The position numbers were made by a program, and so were the translations under genes. The notes below the pieces were generated by a model. That model had not been told where the DNA came from, searched no databases, and worked only from the letters and a program-made list of their open reading frames with translations. 64,000 bases of DNA from Plectrocnemia conspersa. Taxonomy: Eukaryota > Arthropoda > Insecta > Trichoptera > Polycentropodidae. How positions within the stretch are numbered: the stretch's first letter is position 1; every line of letters begins with the position of its first letter. Shown piece by piece: positions 1 through 13,300 of this stretch. The stretch lies in contig VTFK01000094.1 of assembly GCA_009617715.1 (NCBI GenBank), forward strand, positions 310,001 to 374,000, read 5' to 3'.

Positions 1-859
1 TTATTCATAAAATACGATATAAATACATGCTGTAAAGGAAAAACAAGCTTTGCACATTATCTAGATCTAGCAAGGTATTTCAAATATATGATATTATTGT
101 TTTTATCTGTAAGATTTTATCAGGAGAGGATGAAGTAATTAAAAACGTATTAATCTTTATAATTCAATAATATACATATTCAATACAAAAACATATAATT
201 TAATAATATACACAACTATGAACAAATTTAAAATTAACACATGATTTTACACTTTTTAATTAAAAAAATATATTAAAGTGTAATTATATTTTACCATGTT
301 ACGCGAAAATTATCATTAAATAATATAAAAAAATGCAGCATACTATCTACCTTCGTTGCTTTAATAAAAAATATCATCCTCTAAAAATAATCTTGAGGCA
401 AAAATCAGCTTAAAATGCATTCAATATATGTATATGCTGTTTATGTTTCAAAATCACTTTTATTATAAAGGGTTTTCCATTATCATTACTTTATAACCTT
501 CATTTTAGTTTTCAGTAAGATAAATGTTCAGGGACTTTGTATATGCATGATAAAAGACATGTAGAGCTATGAACGTTTTAAAAAATTGTGAAGAATGTAT
601 TAGGTATTCCAAAAATAATGTCTTTTTTTTAACATTTATGATTTTACATATAGTCGTGCTTTGCCACAATCCGATATTAAAACAAAAATTGGATGCCAAA
701 ATTTACGTTGGCAGAATTTTTACTAAGTGAAAAATTTATACAAAATTTCTTTAAAAAAATTCAAAACTACGACCCCTAGACATTTGTGAAGTGGTAGATG
801 ATTCATTTGATATCCGTAAATATCAAAGAAAGCTTAAAAAACGATATCAAGAATAGTCA

Positions 860-1110
860 AAGATGGACAATGAGGGATTGTGCATTACGAAACTCTAAAA
901 TATGGCTAAAAATAACTTCAAACTTTTAATGTGTTTAGCTAGATCGTCTGCACGAAGAAGTAAAAAATGGTCTGCACTTGTCAACAGAAGTAAAATAGTT
1001 TTACAACACGATAATGTGAAAGTAAGGCTTAACAATGGAAGTTACCCATAAGTACCTGGAAAACTACCCAAAATTGACAATATGTTCTACCCCACGCAAA
1101 AAATGTATTG
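860..1110 (+). pseudogene. Mariner transposase relic (C-terminal part)
   Basis: Frame-shifted plus-strand translation resembles the mariner (DD34D) transposase core. IVHYET at about 878-896 matches the family's GIVHYE block. LDRLHEEVK follows from about 939, and after a slip in an A run comes WSALVNRSKIVLQHDN, with the second catalytic Asp in HDN retained. EVTHKYLEN follows in another frame. At least three frames are needed, so it is dead. Neither inverted terminal repeat was found. Similarity ends near 1105, where the tandem array begins. The family call rests on recognised blocks, not a database search. Confidence 0.7.
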
Positions 1111-1131
1111 TTCTGTAAACATTTGTTAACG

Positions 1132-2160
1132 ATCGCTAAAAATGGCTATCCGGATGTTTCCTTTTTAAAGCGTAAACACATTTCGTGGGTGTGTCCAAGA
1201 GAAAATGCAATTGGCTCACCAGCATCCTCATCTGCGATTCGCCAGAGATCAAATTATCAATATAAAATATGTGCGGACGAAAGAAGACGCGGTGAGAGGC
1301 GCATCAGAAGAGACGCGTTGGACAGAGAGACAGATTACAGACATCGATAATTTAACTCGACACTTAAGCAAAGTCTCTCTGATTTCTAAGACCTACCATT
1401 TTGACTCCACCACCGGATACCGGCCAAGTCGCATAAAAGCTCGAATGGGTGCCCGGTCAATTTACCATAAGACTCGTTTTTTATTAAAAAAAATAATTAA
1501 AAATTTTTTTTAAATGCAAATTAAACTTTTAAACACTTTTTGCATACGACATTTTTCAATAAGATTTTATTTTGCAATGTTATGACACTTTTAATTTTTA
1601 CATTGGCCGCCATTTTGAAAAAAAAAATTAAATATATTTTTCATACGAAACGTAACAGTTCTATATGATACTAAAAATGTAATTTTTAATCTTTAAAACC
1701 AAGCAGTTAAGAGCGTTAACTCTTCTGAAAGTCGCAAAATGGCTCGTATGGGGGGTCCGATCGAACTGATATATCGCTTGTTTTGAAGCAAAAAACTATT
1801 TTTTATATATTTTATTTAGATGAAGTTTAGGCTTTTAAACGTTTCATATATAGCAATCTATTCGTTAAAATTTTAACCTACTGAGTTATGAGTGTTTAAG
1901 TTTTTATACTAGTCACCATTTTGCAAAAATTGACACATTGGATTTTGCTAACAAACATATACAGGGTGCTCAAGAATTCTATACTGTCACCAAAATTCAA
2001 CTTTAAATATGTATAAATAAGCTCACACTGACCTTAACTATATTGCAAGTCTTATAAACGTATGTATGGTGGGTCGATCGACTTATAACACTAATCGTGT
2101 TTTGGAAAAAAAAACTTTTTTTTTAAATTTAAATTTTTTTTAAACAGTGTCATAAGTATA
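1132..2160 (+). repeat. Degenerate tandem array, about 300-bp unit, four units
   Basis: Similar unit starts recur at about 1132 (GATCGCTAAAAATGGCT), 1428 (GTCGCATAAAAGCTCG), 1731 (GTCGCAAAATGGCTCG) and 2049 (GTCTTATAAACGTATG), spacings 296, 303 and 318. Units end in a block close to CACCATTTTG near 1396, 1612 and 1914. The later three also carry a GGTCNATCGA-like block followed by A/T homopolymers. Copies are strongly diverged. The short open frames at 1108-1513 lie in this array and are not supported as genes. Confidence 0.65.
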
Positions 2161-2449
2161 TTCGAAAGCTGTATTTTGTATATATCTTTAAAAGGAACCA
2201 AATAATTTGTAAAACCACACCTCTTTGGCATTTTACAATAATAAAATGCAAATAAAAAAAAAAATATTTTTATTATTTTTTAAAGGAAGTAAAAGTAACG
2301 ATGGATTATATAAAGTACGACACAAATTTTATCTTTGTAGCAAAAGAGCTTTTGTGGCAGATTCATTTTATTTCAATTTTGTATGCAAATTTTTTGTTAG
2401 CTTGTCATTTTATCGTGAGTTAACAACTCATATATTAGGTTAAAGAATA

Positions 2450-4200
2450 TTACTGGCGCACATCCATATTATTATTGTTTAATTTTTAAGTATTTCCCAT
2501 AATCTCATTATTAGTAAGTAGTATATAAATGTGCTAGTTATGATGCAATAGGTCCTACTTCAATTCTTAGTTTTGTTTCCGCATTAATTAAATAACAATC
2601 GAAACTAAAATCACAGTAAGGTATTTAAATTAATAATAAAATACATGCATAACACAAGCAATATTCAAAGTAGAAGGTAATAAGAAAATTACATTTAATT
2701 CTGTGTTTTTAAAATACTTGAAAAATATTTTTTCATGAAATATTAAATAACTAATTATAATCTTATGTTATACATTCCAAAAAATATTTGCAATAACAAG
2801 CATTAACTAATTTTTTGTAACGAAGTTGTATTTGGGTGAACTAGTATATTGAAATCTAAGTCTCGATATGCTTGGAATAAAAAAGCTCGATAAATAAGTT
2901 TTACATATTTTTTTAAGTCAATAAACTTATTCTATCTGATTGAACACCATTTAAGCATGATTTATTGTACGCATATATTCATAACGCGATTGATTGATAA
3001 AAGAGCACCTTGACCAATTAATGATATTTTTTATAATATTATTAATTATTTTGCAATTTTTAGCAGCGACCTAAATCGGTATCTGGTGTGTGGGCGGGTC
3101 GCGAAAGTTAAAGAACAACTCGGTAACAAATAATATTCAATAATACAAGAGCTTTGTTAGGTATTATGGCATAAAGTAGTAGCTGATATATATTAATAAT
3201 AATTGTATCAGCGTAGATCGGTATTTCTCGCCCACAGTTTCTGCAACGGTCGATACGTGGGCGCCTCTTCACACAATTGAACGTTGAAGGAATTGCGTCG
3301 GCGAACGTGATAAATCGAGCGTTTTAATGTTAGAGGTTTAGAATTCATTATTAGGGACGCGTTGCAATGGTGATTGATATTTTATATCTGATTAAAATTA
3401 ATGGTAGGTAAAGTGTTATGCATATGAGCAATTAGAAAAATATGTTAACATTGAAATAAATTTTAATTGATAACATTCATGCTAAATAAAAATGGTATGT
3501 CTACCTGTGGATTCAGGTTATTCCTACATATAAGTTTGTCTCGGTTGATAAATTATACATGAAATCAGATTTACATAAGTTTATAAATGCCATAGAAAAA
3601 ACAGTGCTTTCTAATAATTATTAGGAACGTCCAAACTGATTAAAATCTTGTCTTCAAATAACAGATTTTTCTGAATATAAAAAAAAATCTTTTAGAATCT
3701 TTAGCAAATTGTAAAAATATGGATTCATAATCAATATTATATTAAAAATATTATATATTTTAAGATATTCAGGGGAATAATATCGATCAAACTTTTTGAT
3801 AGAATTTCCGAATAATTCAACATCAATTTGTTTGCCTCTTTGTCGTCAAAAAGGTAATTTTTATTTTAGAGGAGTAAATTCTTAAAAAGCCTTTAAATTC
3901 TTTATCTTCTTTTTTTCTTAAATATAAATAATAAGCTATATTTAATTTTATTTATTTAGTACTTATTTCCTTTTTTATCGCATGCTGAAATTCCATCATC
4001 CAAAGATATATGAGGATTCAATACTCATATATCTTTATAAAAACAATGTGTTGACCAGCGATACAAACGACGCGACATCACCGAATCAGTTTTAAGATTA
4101 TAATAACAATATTTACTATTTTTCTAAACTGAATAACAATTTTTTACTTCGATTTATGTGTAAAATTGTAAGCAAATATTAAATTAAAAATTAAAAAAAC
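2450..4200. other. Gene-free stretch with a G+C-richer patch
   Basis: Mostly AT-rich. A patch at about 3060-3130 and 3210-3320 has CpGs and GC-box-like strings (GTGTGGGCGGGTCGCG, then TACGTGGGCGCC). No reading frame or RNA gene is visible. It could be a conserved enhancer; nothing else is supported. Confidence 0.5.
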
Positions 4201-4256
4201 CAAGAGTCTTTAGTTCAATCTCAAGATGTAAGGCTACGTAAATACTATTTTAAAAA

Positions 4257-4419
4257 TACGTGAACACGAATACTACGTGATCTCTGTATGGTAAAATTGA
4301 TACAACTTAAACGTATATGTAGAAATCGAGTCGATACTTCACGAATAACACTTTGTGAAACGACATGCACATGAGGATACTATGTAGGTCCTACGTGAAT
4401 TCTATTTGATCAATACGTG
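4257..4419. promoter_or_regulatory. Cluster of TACGTG motifs
   Basis: TACGTG occurs at 4257-4262, 4274-4279, 4392-4397 and 4414-4419, with a near match TACGTA at about 4235. In insects TACGTG is the core bound by bHLH-PAS heterodimers with Tango (Trachealess, Single-minded, Similar). Four copies in 163 bp exceed expectation in AT-rich sequence. Function is inferred, and no adjacent gene is visible. Confidence 0.35.
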
Positions 4420-5962
4420 GATGTTTAGAAACATATGTTTTTTAAGGTTTATGGCACTCTGGACTTTCTTTACCTTTGCGTGAACTCTTTTTTAACCAGT
4501 TATTCTAGATGTCGAAAATATGTTGCACGATCGGATCGGTTACTTCATCAAATCCTTATATGGGTTGACGCGACGCACGACTCTGGCGTCTCGCGAAATG
4601 TTTCCTTCGTATAATCGACAAAAACTCATTAGATCATAAAAACAACACCAAAAAAAGTGACGTGGAAAGTTTTGAATGGATAATTGAAAAGGCTTGGGTT
4701 AATTCGAGATGAGCCTAGACGATAGCTGGTTGAAATGTGGTCACCGCATTTTCACACGCCATTGTATAGGAAAAACTTCTTTTTTCATTGTTGAAAATGC
4801 CACTGTTGAGCTTTGTGAATATTGTTAAGATAGAAAATTGTGAAAATATTTATAGTTTATGTTAGTGGTTATATAAAAAACAAACCATATAATTTGATGT
4901 ATATTTAATATTAAATATACACGGTGTACAATATTTAAAAATAGTTCAGAAAAATCACATTGATTTCTACTGCCTTGCATAGAAGGCATGGTAGTCATTA
5001 CAAAACAGCTGTCAGTCAGGTTTGATGTAAATTAGGAAAAATTTAGTAGTAAGAACTGCACAAAAAAATATTGTTTTGTACAGATTTTTCCAACACGTAC
5101 TTAGAAAATGTTCACCCAATATTCGCATCCCTCATAAAAATCATATTGAATTATTAGCAAATTTTTTTACTCTTAATTAAAACAGATTTAATTTAATAAA
5201 ATAACATAAGCTTACGTACATAAAATGCATATAAATTGAACAAATCAGAAAAATATGTAACAGATACAGAAAATTTTTAGATTTACCTTGATTTGCAAAA
5301 AATACAAAAATAAAACATTTAGCTAAAATTCTTGCTGTAAATGTGTTACTTATTCTTAATAAAAAAAATATATGGAGCGCTGGACACTAAGTCTTGCTTT
5401 TTTATGCATTAGTTTGTTTCATAGCAAGTTGCCGATTTTTAGTCGAAATCTGAGATTAAAATAAGATCTTTGTAGTAAATAACCATTTATGTTTATTTCC
5501 CAATGGGTGTTATATTCTTTACTTTCATTTCGATGTAGATTACAATAATACATATTATTTTTTATGGTAGTTAAAACAATAACACTGGACATTATAAATA
5601 CAATTTTTGAATCTGACTAGAGTACTATTAGTCAGAGAACTGTAATACTTTAAATTTGATATAATAGATAGTTCAGTGAAAGACTAACTTTTATTGTTGA
5701 TAAATAAAAGATTGTGAAATACTGTTTAAGCTAATTTACAAACTTTTTTATTTTTTATTTGAAATTATTTACTGACATCTGGATTCCATAGGAAAGGTGA
5801 AAAATAGATGAACGGGTACCGCACGAACTGACCGAAAGGAAAAAAAAAAAAAAACAGCACATTTCGAAGTCTGTCTTTTATTAGTTAGCAAAAGAGTAGA
5901 ATACCATACTTAAAGAGAATTATTATCTGAGATGAGAAATTGATTCTCTATAATAACCATAT

Positions 5963-6091
5963 GATTTTAGGACAGGATCTGTCCTGAACTCCGATATTTT
6001 AGAGCTTCTTTGCTGTTAAACTACTGTCTGACAGTAGTTTAGTAATAGTAAATAAGCTCCAAAATATATCAGTATATTGGTATCCTAAAAT
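5963..6091. mobile_element. Fold-back element with nested inverted repeats
   Basis: An imperfect palindrome of about 130 bp. The centre is a perfect hairpin at 6017-6041 (12-bp arms TAAACTACTGTC, one-base spacer). Outside it, GATATTTTAGAGCTT on the left pairs with the reverse complement of AAGCTCCAAAATATATC on the right. The outer ends pair ATTTTAGGAC with TCCTAAAAT. The left arm also holds a small hairpin, AGGACAG-GAT-CTGTCCT (5969-5985). This fits a MITE or fold-back transposon. No clear target-site duplication was seen. Confidence 0.55.
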
Positions 6092-6099
6092 AATTATTT

Positions 6100-9000
6100 A
6101 TCGATTGTTTCTTGAACTAGGCGAGACTATTACAGCAGAATTAAAAATTAACCATTAAACATCTAATATTGGTAAACAGACTTGAAGCGATATTGGTCTA
6201 TGAGAATGTGAGACATCATACTTCACTAATCACTGTTGGAAAATAAACGATTATAATCTGGAATGTATTTGACATATCACTAACAGATTTACAAGTAAAT
6301 TTATTTCTTCAAAATACAAAATTCCATAATCAGTTATATTATAAGCTCCCTTGACAACTTTAAAACTTAAAGATCAAGATTTATATGAATTAAGTATTCA
6401 TATATATTTAAACGGTTAGCAAAAAACCTTCACTGTTAATTGATCATATATTAAATAATAAAATTTCAGTATAGTGTATAATGGTAAAATTTCAGTATAT
6501 GTATAATAATGTAAAAAATATTGCGTTTTAAATCTCACTAAAAAATCTGTCATTTTATTTGATACCACTGTAAGCTTATATATATTTATTTTTTTAGCTA
6601 ATGACTCTTTTATCTGAAATCTTTGGTTCTTTAGAAAAAAATATTGATTTAACAGTTTCATCAAAATTTCTGAAAAATCACAATTTATTTACGCACTAAT
6701 CTTATTTCATCAAAGAATGCAATAATCTTATTTTAGCAATTATTCAAAAGCCTTCAAATTGTTTATCCATTTTTTTTAAAGATAACCATTTTTTTAATTT
6801 ATATAAATTAAATCATAACAACCCATATTAATTCGTTTGTGTAAAAGAGTATCTAAAAATAATATCTCAAAAAATTATGATTGATAATTCAGGTCTTACC
6901 TTATTTTTCTTTCTTATAGAAACTAAAATCTAAATAGTAAGTTACTCAAAACTACAATATTATAATCTGTGGTCAATAAATTATATTAAGAAATCTAGAT
7001 TGTAAAAGATGCATTATTTAGTTAATTTAATTTTTGATAAATATAGTAAATATTATAGTGTACATTGTAATATACAACTATTTTAAAGCGTATTCTGGCT
7101 GAGCTTTAGCTTGTCGCCATTGTCAAAAGTAAGCGGCCTTTGTGTTATAATTCCTTTTTCTCACAAAATTATCGCTTCAATCGTATTAAAAAGATGGTAA
7201 CATTAAATTCTCATACGTTGCATAATTTTAATATTCTTTCCCCTCAGATTACGTAACAGATTAAAAAATTTCCAAAATTACGCAATAGTGTAGGAGAAAT
7301 TTTTAATATAAAAAACGCCAATGCCATGACATATATTTTGAAGAAATATAAACCCAAGTATAAGTCCTAGGTCAAATATGCTATGAACATTTAAGAATTT
7401 ACGCACTAACTCCCACATCATACCATTTTAATCTATCGTTGACCACTCGCAGTCATATTGCAAAAGTTTTATTATCAGAATTGGCAAAAACGGCAATATA
7501 ATAATAATTTAATGTATTAGTAAAAGTTTCGTATTTCTTACGCTAAAATAGATAAAATACAATACATATTCATAAAATATATTACATGCAATCACATAAA
7601 TATGCAAATATTAAATTATTATTTGTCATTGTGTTTGAGTGTATATGAATAGTTAATAAAAAAGATAATAAATATTGTAGTTAAAAATAAATATTAGAAA
7701 TTAAATTTTATCATAGTACATTCACGGAAACTATTATCGATAATTATTTCAATAATAATCTCAGCAAACAATGAACTCTCTTAGATGCATTCTTTCGATC
7801 AACTAGGAAGTCGATTTCTCGTTAAGACATTGAGTGGAAATCTTATAGCGTATTTTTGTTTACGTTACATAACAATTGTGATCTTAAGAGATAAGGATCG
7901 ATACCAGAATTCTAACAATCAGATATTAATTCATACATTTTGTGGAATTCCCAAGGTATTGTTTTCTACGCGTAAATCAATAGCACGATGATTTTACAGT
8001 GACAAGATCCAAGGAAAACGTTTCATGCATATGTATTTTTTGAAAAAAATAGTCAATCGTACGTTTGACTATTAAAAAAAAAAGAAAATTTTGCTTTGCA
8101 ATAGGCGTAGCAAGGTTAAAGTGGGCGTACAAACAAGCTACCTTCTCACTAATAATATATTACTTAAAAAATATACAAATGTTCGATGAATGAATATAGA
8201 GCCTTGACTCGGTTCAGAAAAGTGTCTCATTTTTTTTATAAATGTAATCTTTTGAAGATAAATATAATACTTTTAAAAAACGTAGTTCACTAGCGAGTTG
8301 AACGTTTTGTCTAAGAGCCGATTGTTAAACAAGCTGTTTGCGGTCGCCGTTTCGCAATCTTAGTCGAAATTAACGTGTAATGAGATACGTGAACTTCTGT
8401 CATTCACGAGCTGATTATGGACATTTTGCGAAGAAGATTAGTTTGAATTCAAGGCTCGAGAAAAATTCAAGGTATTTCAGGGCGACCTCAAAGGAATCAG
8501 TTCCAGCCGAACAATAGTCGTTAGCAACGTTTCATATTCTGGACATGGTTTAAAGTTCTCACGGTTGGTTGAAAGGTCAAAAAGTAATGCGTGTTAATCA
8601 ATTCATAATGTCAAATATTAAAACGTTCCGGTTTAAACAGTCGTGATAACCTTAAGCGACGTGTACGAGCGGTGCATAAAAGAAGGCAATGTTTAGAGGC
8701 TAGTTATGGATGGATATTGAATTATGCATAGCATGAAATTATGCCAATTTACTGTCAGTCAGTTGGAGACGTCAATCAATAAATACATTAATTATTATAT
8801 ATTATATGATATAATATTTTCCGCAAATAATGGGAGCATATTGTTATAAGATCAATGTGTGAGGATTAATTTATAAAAGTTTTAACAAAGTAGTCAATCT
8901 ATGGATAAAAATACTCAAAACTGTAAATACCTAATAAATTTAAATTCTTATAAAGGATAAATACAGTGAAGTTTAATACTGTAAAAAGCCAAGTTTTTCT

Positions 9001-9640
9001 ATATAATTTATAATACGAAATATTTAAGTATCATTTTTTTATGTGGCAGATAAATTAGAGCTATTTATGATCACTATTATAATTCCGATCGCCTCAGATT
9101 AAGATTTTATAATTTATCATATTCTTATGGATCATAATTGAAGTGATTAAATAAAACCATTTGCAACATGATAGGCGTTATAACTAAATTAATACAGTAA
9201 ACATCAACTAAGCAAGTAGCGAAACACCAGACTGAAATCAGTAGCACCTATTTTATTAATTATAAACTATTACTACATGTTACAATAAATATATGCACGA
9301 CATAGCTCAATTATATTTTAATTATTCAAAACTATATTCATATGTGAGAAGAGGAAAATCTAGGAAAACCTAATCAGGGAATAGCGATTAGAATTATAAT
9401 AAATATAATAAACTCAGATATATTCTTTTATCTATTTTGATGATAAATTAAGGTGAACTTAATTAAGATGCATTGTACAAAATTAATTATAGTTATTTTC
9501 AAGTTCTATATTTCTATCATAAATTTTTGAAGTAGAAAAAGTATTAAAATGGATATTTACTATTTATTTAAATATATTATAATTTAAACTCTCGGTCGAT
9601 TTTTATTAATCTATTAGCATTAAATAAAGTGTCAAAATAT
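6100..9640. other. Gene-free AT-rich stretch
   Basis: No supported gene. A hairpin lies at 8048-8073 (AATAGTCAA, CGTACG centre, TTGACTATT). The region 8280-8700 is moderately richer in G+C and CpG, without a convincing frame. The open frames at 6416-6664 and 7785-7991 have no recognisable protein features. Confidence 0.6.
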
Positions 9641-9649
9641 TTTCATAGC

Positions 9650-10075
9650 TTTATTTTCACATCGTCACAATTTGATATTTTTGTCTAGGAATTGTTGCAT
9701 TGCTCAAAATAAATGCTAGTCAGAAGGAGCAAGGCCTGAAGAATAAGGTGGATCACATAAAATCTTCCATCCAAGTTCCTTGATTTTATTGATTGTCGTG
9801 TCGTAGAAATATTTTTTACTGCATTGTGCAATCAAACCAGCTGATCATAATAGAGGCATGTTGTTTTAGTTTGACCAAGTGTATTAGTTTCGTAATGCAC
9901 AATCCCTTTGCAATCCCATATTTTTTTTATATTGAGCCCAGTAGGTTTTGCTACTTGACCTGTATACAACTACTCTCTTTTACGACGATTGTTGTCATAC
10001 AATACTTATTTCTCACTTCCGGTTATCAAATGATCGAGAAAAGGCGGCTTATATTCAAGATTTAAAAGCTCATGG
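9650..10075 (-). pseudogene. Mariner transposase relic (catalytic core)
   Basis: The minus strand encodes, in order and in several frames, FLDHLITGSEK, VLYDNNRRKRE, a block resembling the family's GIVHYE, a HDN remnant, then IKELGWKILCDPPYSS, GLAPSD and HLF. These are the ordered landmarks of mariner DD34D transposases. The first catalytic Asp (family ITGDEKW) is Ser here. The Asp in HDN and the last Asp in APSD remain, but stop codons and at least one frameshift disrupt the gene. Another 300 bp upstream on this strand (to about 10400) shows no clear N-terminal similarity. Inverted terminal repeats were not found. Confidence 0.85.
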
Positions 10076-10399
10076 ACGCTGACTTGTTTTCAAAGGCAAA
10101 CTCCAAGCCTTCCCAATTCTTAGTATGGTGTAGTGTCTCTAGTGTAACGTGGCGTGTTTAATTTGTGTTCTATTAAAATTTTCTGTTCATATTTTAAATG
10201 GCTTGTGTTGCGTCTGCTTTACCGAACATAACATTCTTACATTATTAACAGTTTAATTAAATTACTAACTAAAAGTTTTGTCACAGTAAATACAGACTAT
10301 AAATTTCTATCTGCGTTTTGAGAAAATTGGGAAAAAATAAAGAATTATTATTTATATAATAGCAATATCGATAATACTTTTTTAATATGTATGACCTAG

Positions 10400-13300
10400 C
10401 TTGATTTAAATATTTTTTATTATATTTGTTTATAAGATTATGAAAAGCTAAGTAAACCTAATCTGTGATTACCAATCGAATTTATAATTATATAATAATC
10501 ATTGCGATCTAAAAACAGGTGACTAATAAAAGCCATATAACTCAGGTCTTTCAGGTCAATAGTCAGCGACTTATACAACTCGTCTGCTGGTTTATAAATT
10601 AATAAAAAAAATCGATATATACTAATAAACAAATATTTATATACCTGTATTTTCAATATCGAAGTAAAAAAAAAACATTATTGTATTTTGTATTTTTATT
10701 AAATATCTTTTTGTATTTGTATATTTCTCATAGCATTATGTTATAATATATGTAAGATAATCTTCATTTTATTAAAAAAAAATATTGCTGTGAAAATATA
10801 GATACATTAAATTTATTTATCATATAAAAATAATATTAGCATAAGTAGCTTTCCAATTTTCCAACTGTTTTTTCATTATTATATCTTACAAAATTTAATT
10901 ATATATTTAGATGAAAATATTAAAGTATTTGATTTGCAAAAAAAACTTTATTTTGCATACATTTAAAACTATTGTGTATTACAGTAATCGCGTTAATTTA
11001 AATTGCATTGTGGCGTTTTATTATTTGCAATGCGAAATTTTCTTCCCACGGTGACAAAAGCCGGCGATTTGCAAAGAAAAACTGGTGTTTTATGGATATT
11101 TATGCGTTCTTACGACATCGATCAAAAGGGAAATCAGCAATTGGTGTGCACATAGATACATATATAAAAGTACTTACATACGAAACTAATTAAGGTGCAA
11201 AAAGTCATTAGTCGAAACAGAGTATACGGGAATGCAAGAAACGTGTCACATACGTTGGTAATGGCGTTCATTGAAAGTAAACCGTAATTGTAAATAATTA
11301 TCCAGAAGATTTTCAAACAAGAAGTATGTGCACTAAATGAATTTTTTTAACGGTAAATCGACCTCCGTTTTAATAGCATTAAAGCTCATCAATTGTAATG
11401 ATCATTTGTGTATTTGTGAATTATATATTATTTAAAAGATCTTGGATAAATTAAATATGGTTCAATATTGGATTTTAATGCCTTTATTTTATACGATATA
11501 AACAAGCAGTGTTTATTGTTATTGTTTAAAACGAAATGGAAAGGTGTAGCAATATATACGAGGATGTGAACAACGAAAGTGATCTCGGTCGGTTCGAGTT
11601 GGTCACGAACAGGCGTTGGTCAGAGCAATATTAAATTGCGAAACCACTCGCTCTATTATCTCTAACTACCTTCTGACACCATATGTTCACATTATGTAGG
11701 TCAAAATGTTATGATCGGAAACATACAGGAACGCTAGATTAAAAAACAAAATAAACACGAGATAACGTTACCGAACAGGTTGAGAATTCGCAAAAAAAAT
11801 GTTGGCGAAGGTCTAGCTAGGCACGAAAAGGTGTTTGGCTTTCGATGAGCGATTTAACTTCGGCATTCTCTTTGCGAAATGATCTTAATGACTTATGCGA
11901 GAATAGTAACGAAGGTTAGCGTTGTATTGTTTGTTCAAGACTAGTTGATTTAGGAGGCGAAAATACGGATCATTTCTTGGCCTTTGCAATATTTTATCAA
12001 CGAAAACTTGTTTATGTTTACGACCTAGTTGATTAACGGGTGTGTAATTAAATGTCGATCAGCAAAACAACATGTCAAATTAAAAGTGCAACGATTTGAT
12101 ATGTCCATGGTCAGAGTTACGTAAATGTAAAATGGTTGATTTTAGTTTTTTTAATAAAAAATAGCCTTCAGAATTATTTCAGTGAAATCTGTAATTTATA
12201 ATAAGTTTGTAAAAACAAAGATTAGAGAAAAGCTTAAATGATAGTTTTATTAAACAACTATTGATTGCTTTAAACTTTTAAAGTATATCCAACTTATGAT
12301 GATTGATAAAAAAAGAATGATTACACTTGCTAGGCTTAAAATAATATATTTTTTCATGACTTTACTACTTTACATATCCATTTTTAGATATAATAAAATT
12401 AATGATAAATTAGTCATCATTGACGTGTAGTTTAACATGATATTGTAACTTTTCATGTATTTATGACAAAAATTTTACTTCACTTATATTATGATCCAAA
12501 AATAATGTTTACGATTTTATATTTTTTAGAGAATAAAGATATCTGTATAAGAATTGCAATACGATAAGTATCAGTTATGTCAAAAATATTGAAAAAAATA
12601 CTATAATATTAAAAATAATCAACTGGTAATAAGAGAAACTTCATCTCTCACCAAATCGTTAATTTGGCTTTAAAAACATTCTATAAAAAAAGTGTATAGG
12701 TAGGCAAAATGTATCAATGAAGACATTGAAAATAAAAAAAATATGACTCAGTTGTATTCTTAGATATAACCAGATTTTTTTAACAAAAAAGGCGCCGGAA
12801 TTTTAAATTCCATAAAAAATTTTCATAAGAGAATTTATTCCTGCTTTTGAACTAAATAAATCATATTTTTTTGACTGGTGAAAGATTCTGGATTTTGCAA
12901 ATATTTAATTAATGACATCAATGTCTGGTTTCTTCGATTATATAATTTTTCTTCAATTGCCAAATTGATATTTTCCAATTGTTTTACCATAAAATTTAAG
13001 ACCCCTTCGTTAATCAATAATAATCGTGAGACAATTGTCAATAAATGCTATTGCCATTTTAAAAAAACAAAATAAAAAAACCTTTTGAATTATAGAAAAA
13101 AAAAAATTGGTCCTGAATCATTTTGCATTCTGCCGATTCCCATGGGGAATTTTTTTTTATCGGAGCGGATTATTATCACCAAAGCAAAAAAAAAGCCGCC
13201 GGTCTTATTTTTTATTTTTATTTTTATTTCACCGTTATTTTTATTTTTCATTTCCCAAAAGTCTAATTGCTGGAACAAAGAAGAAAAAAACTATATATAT

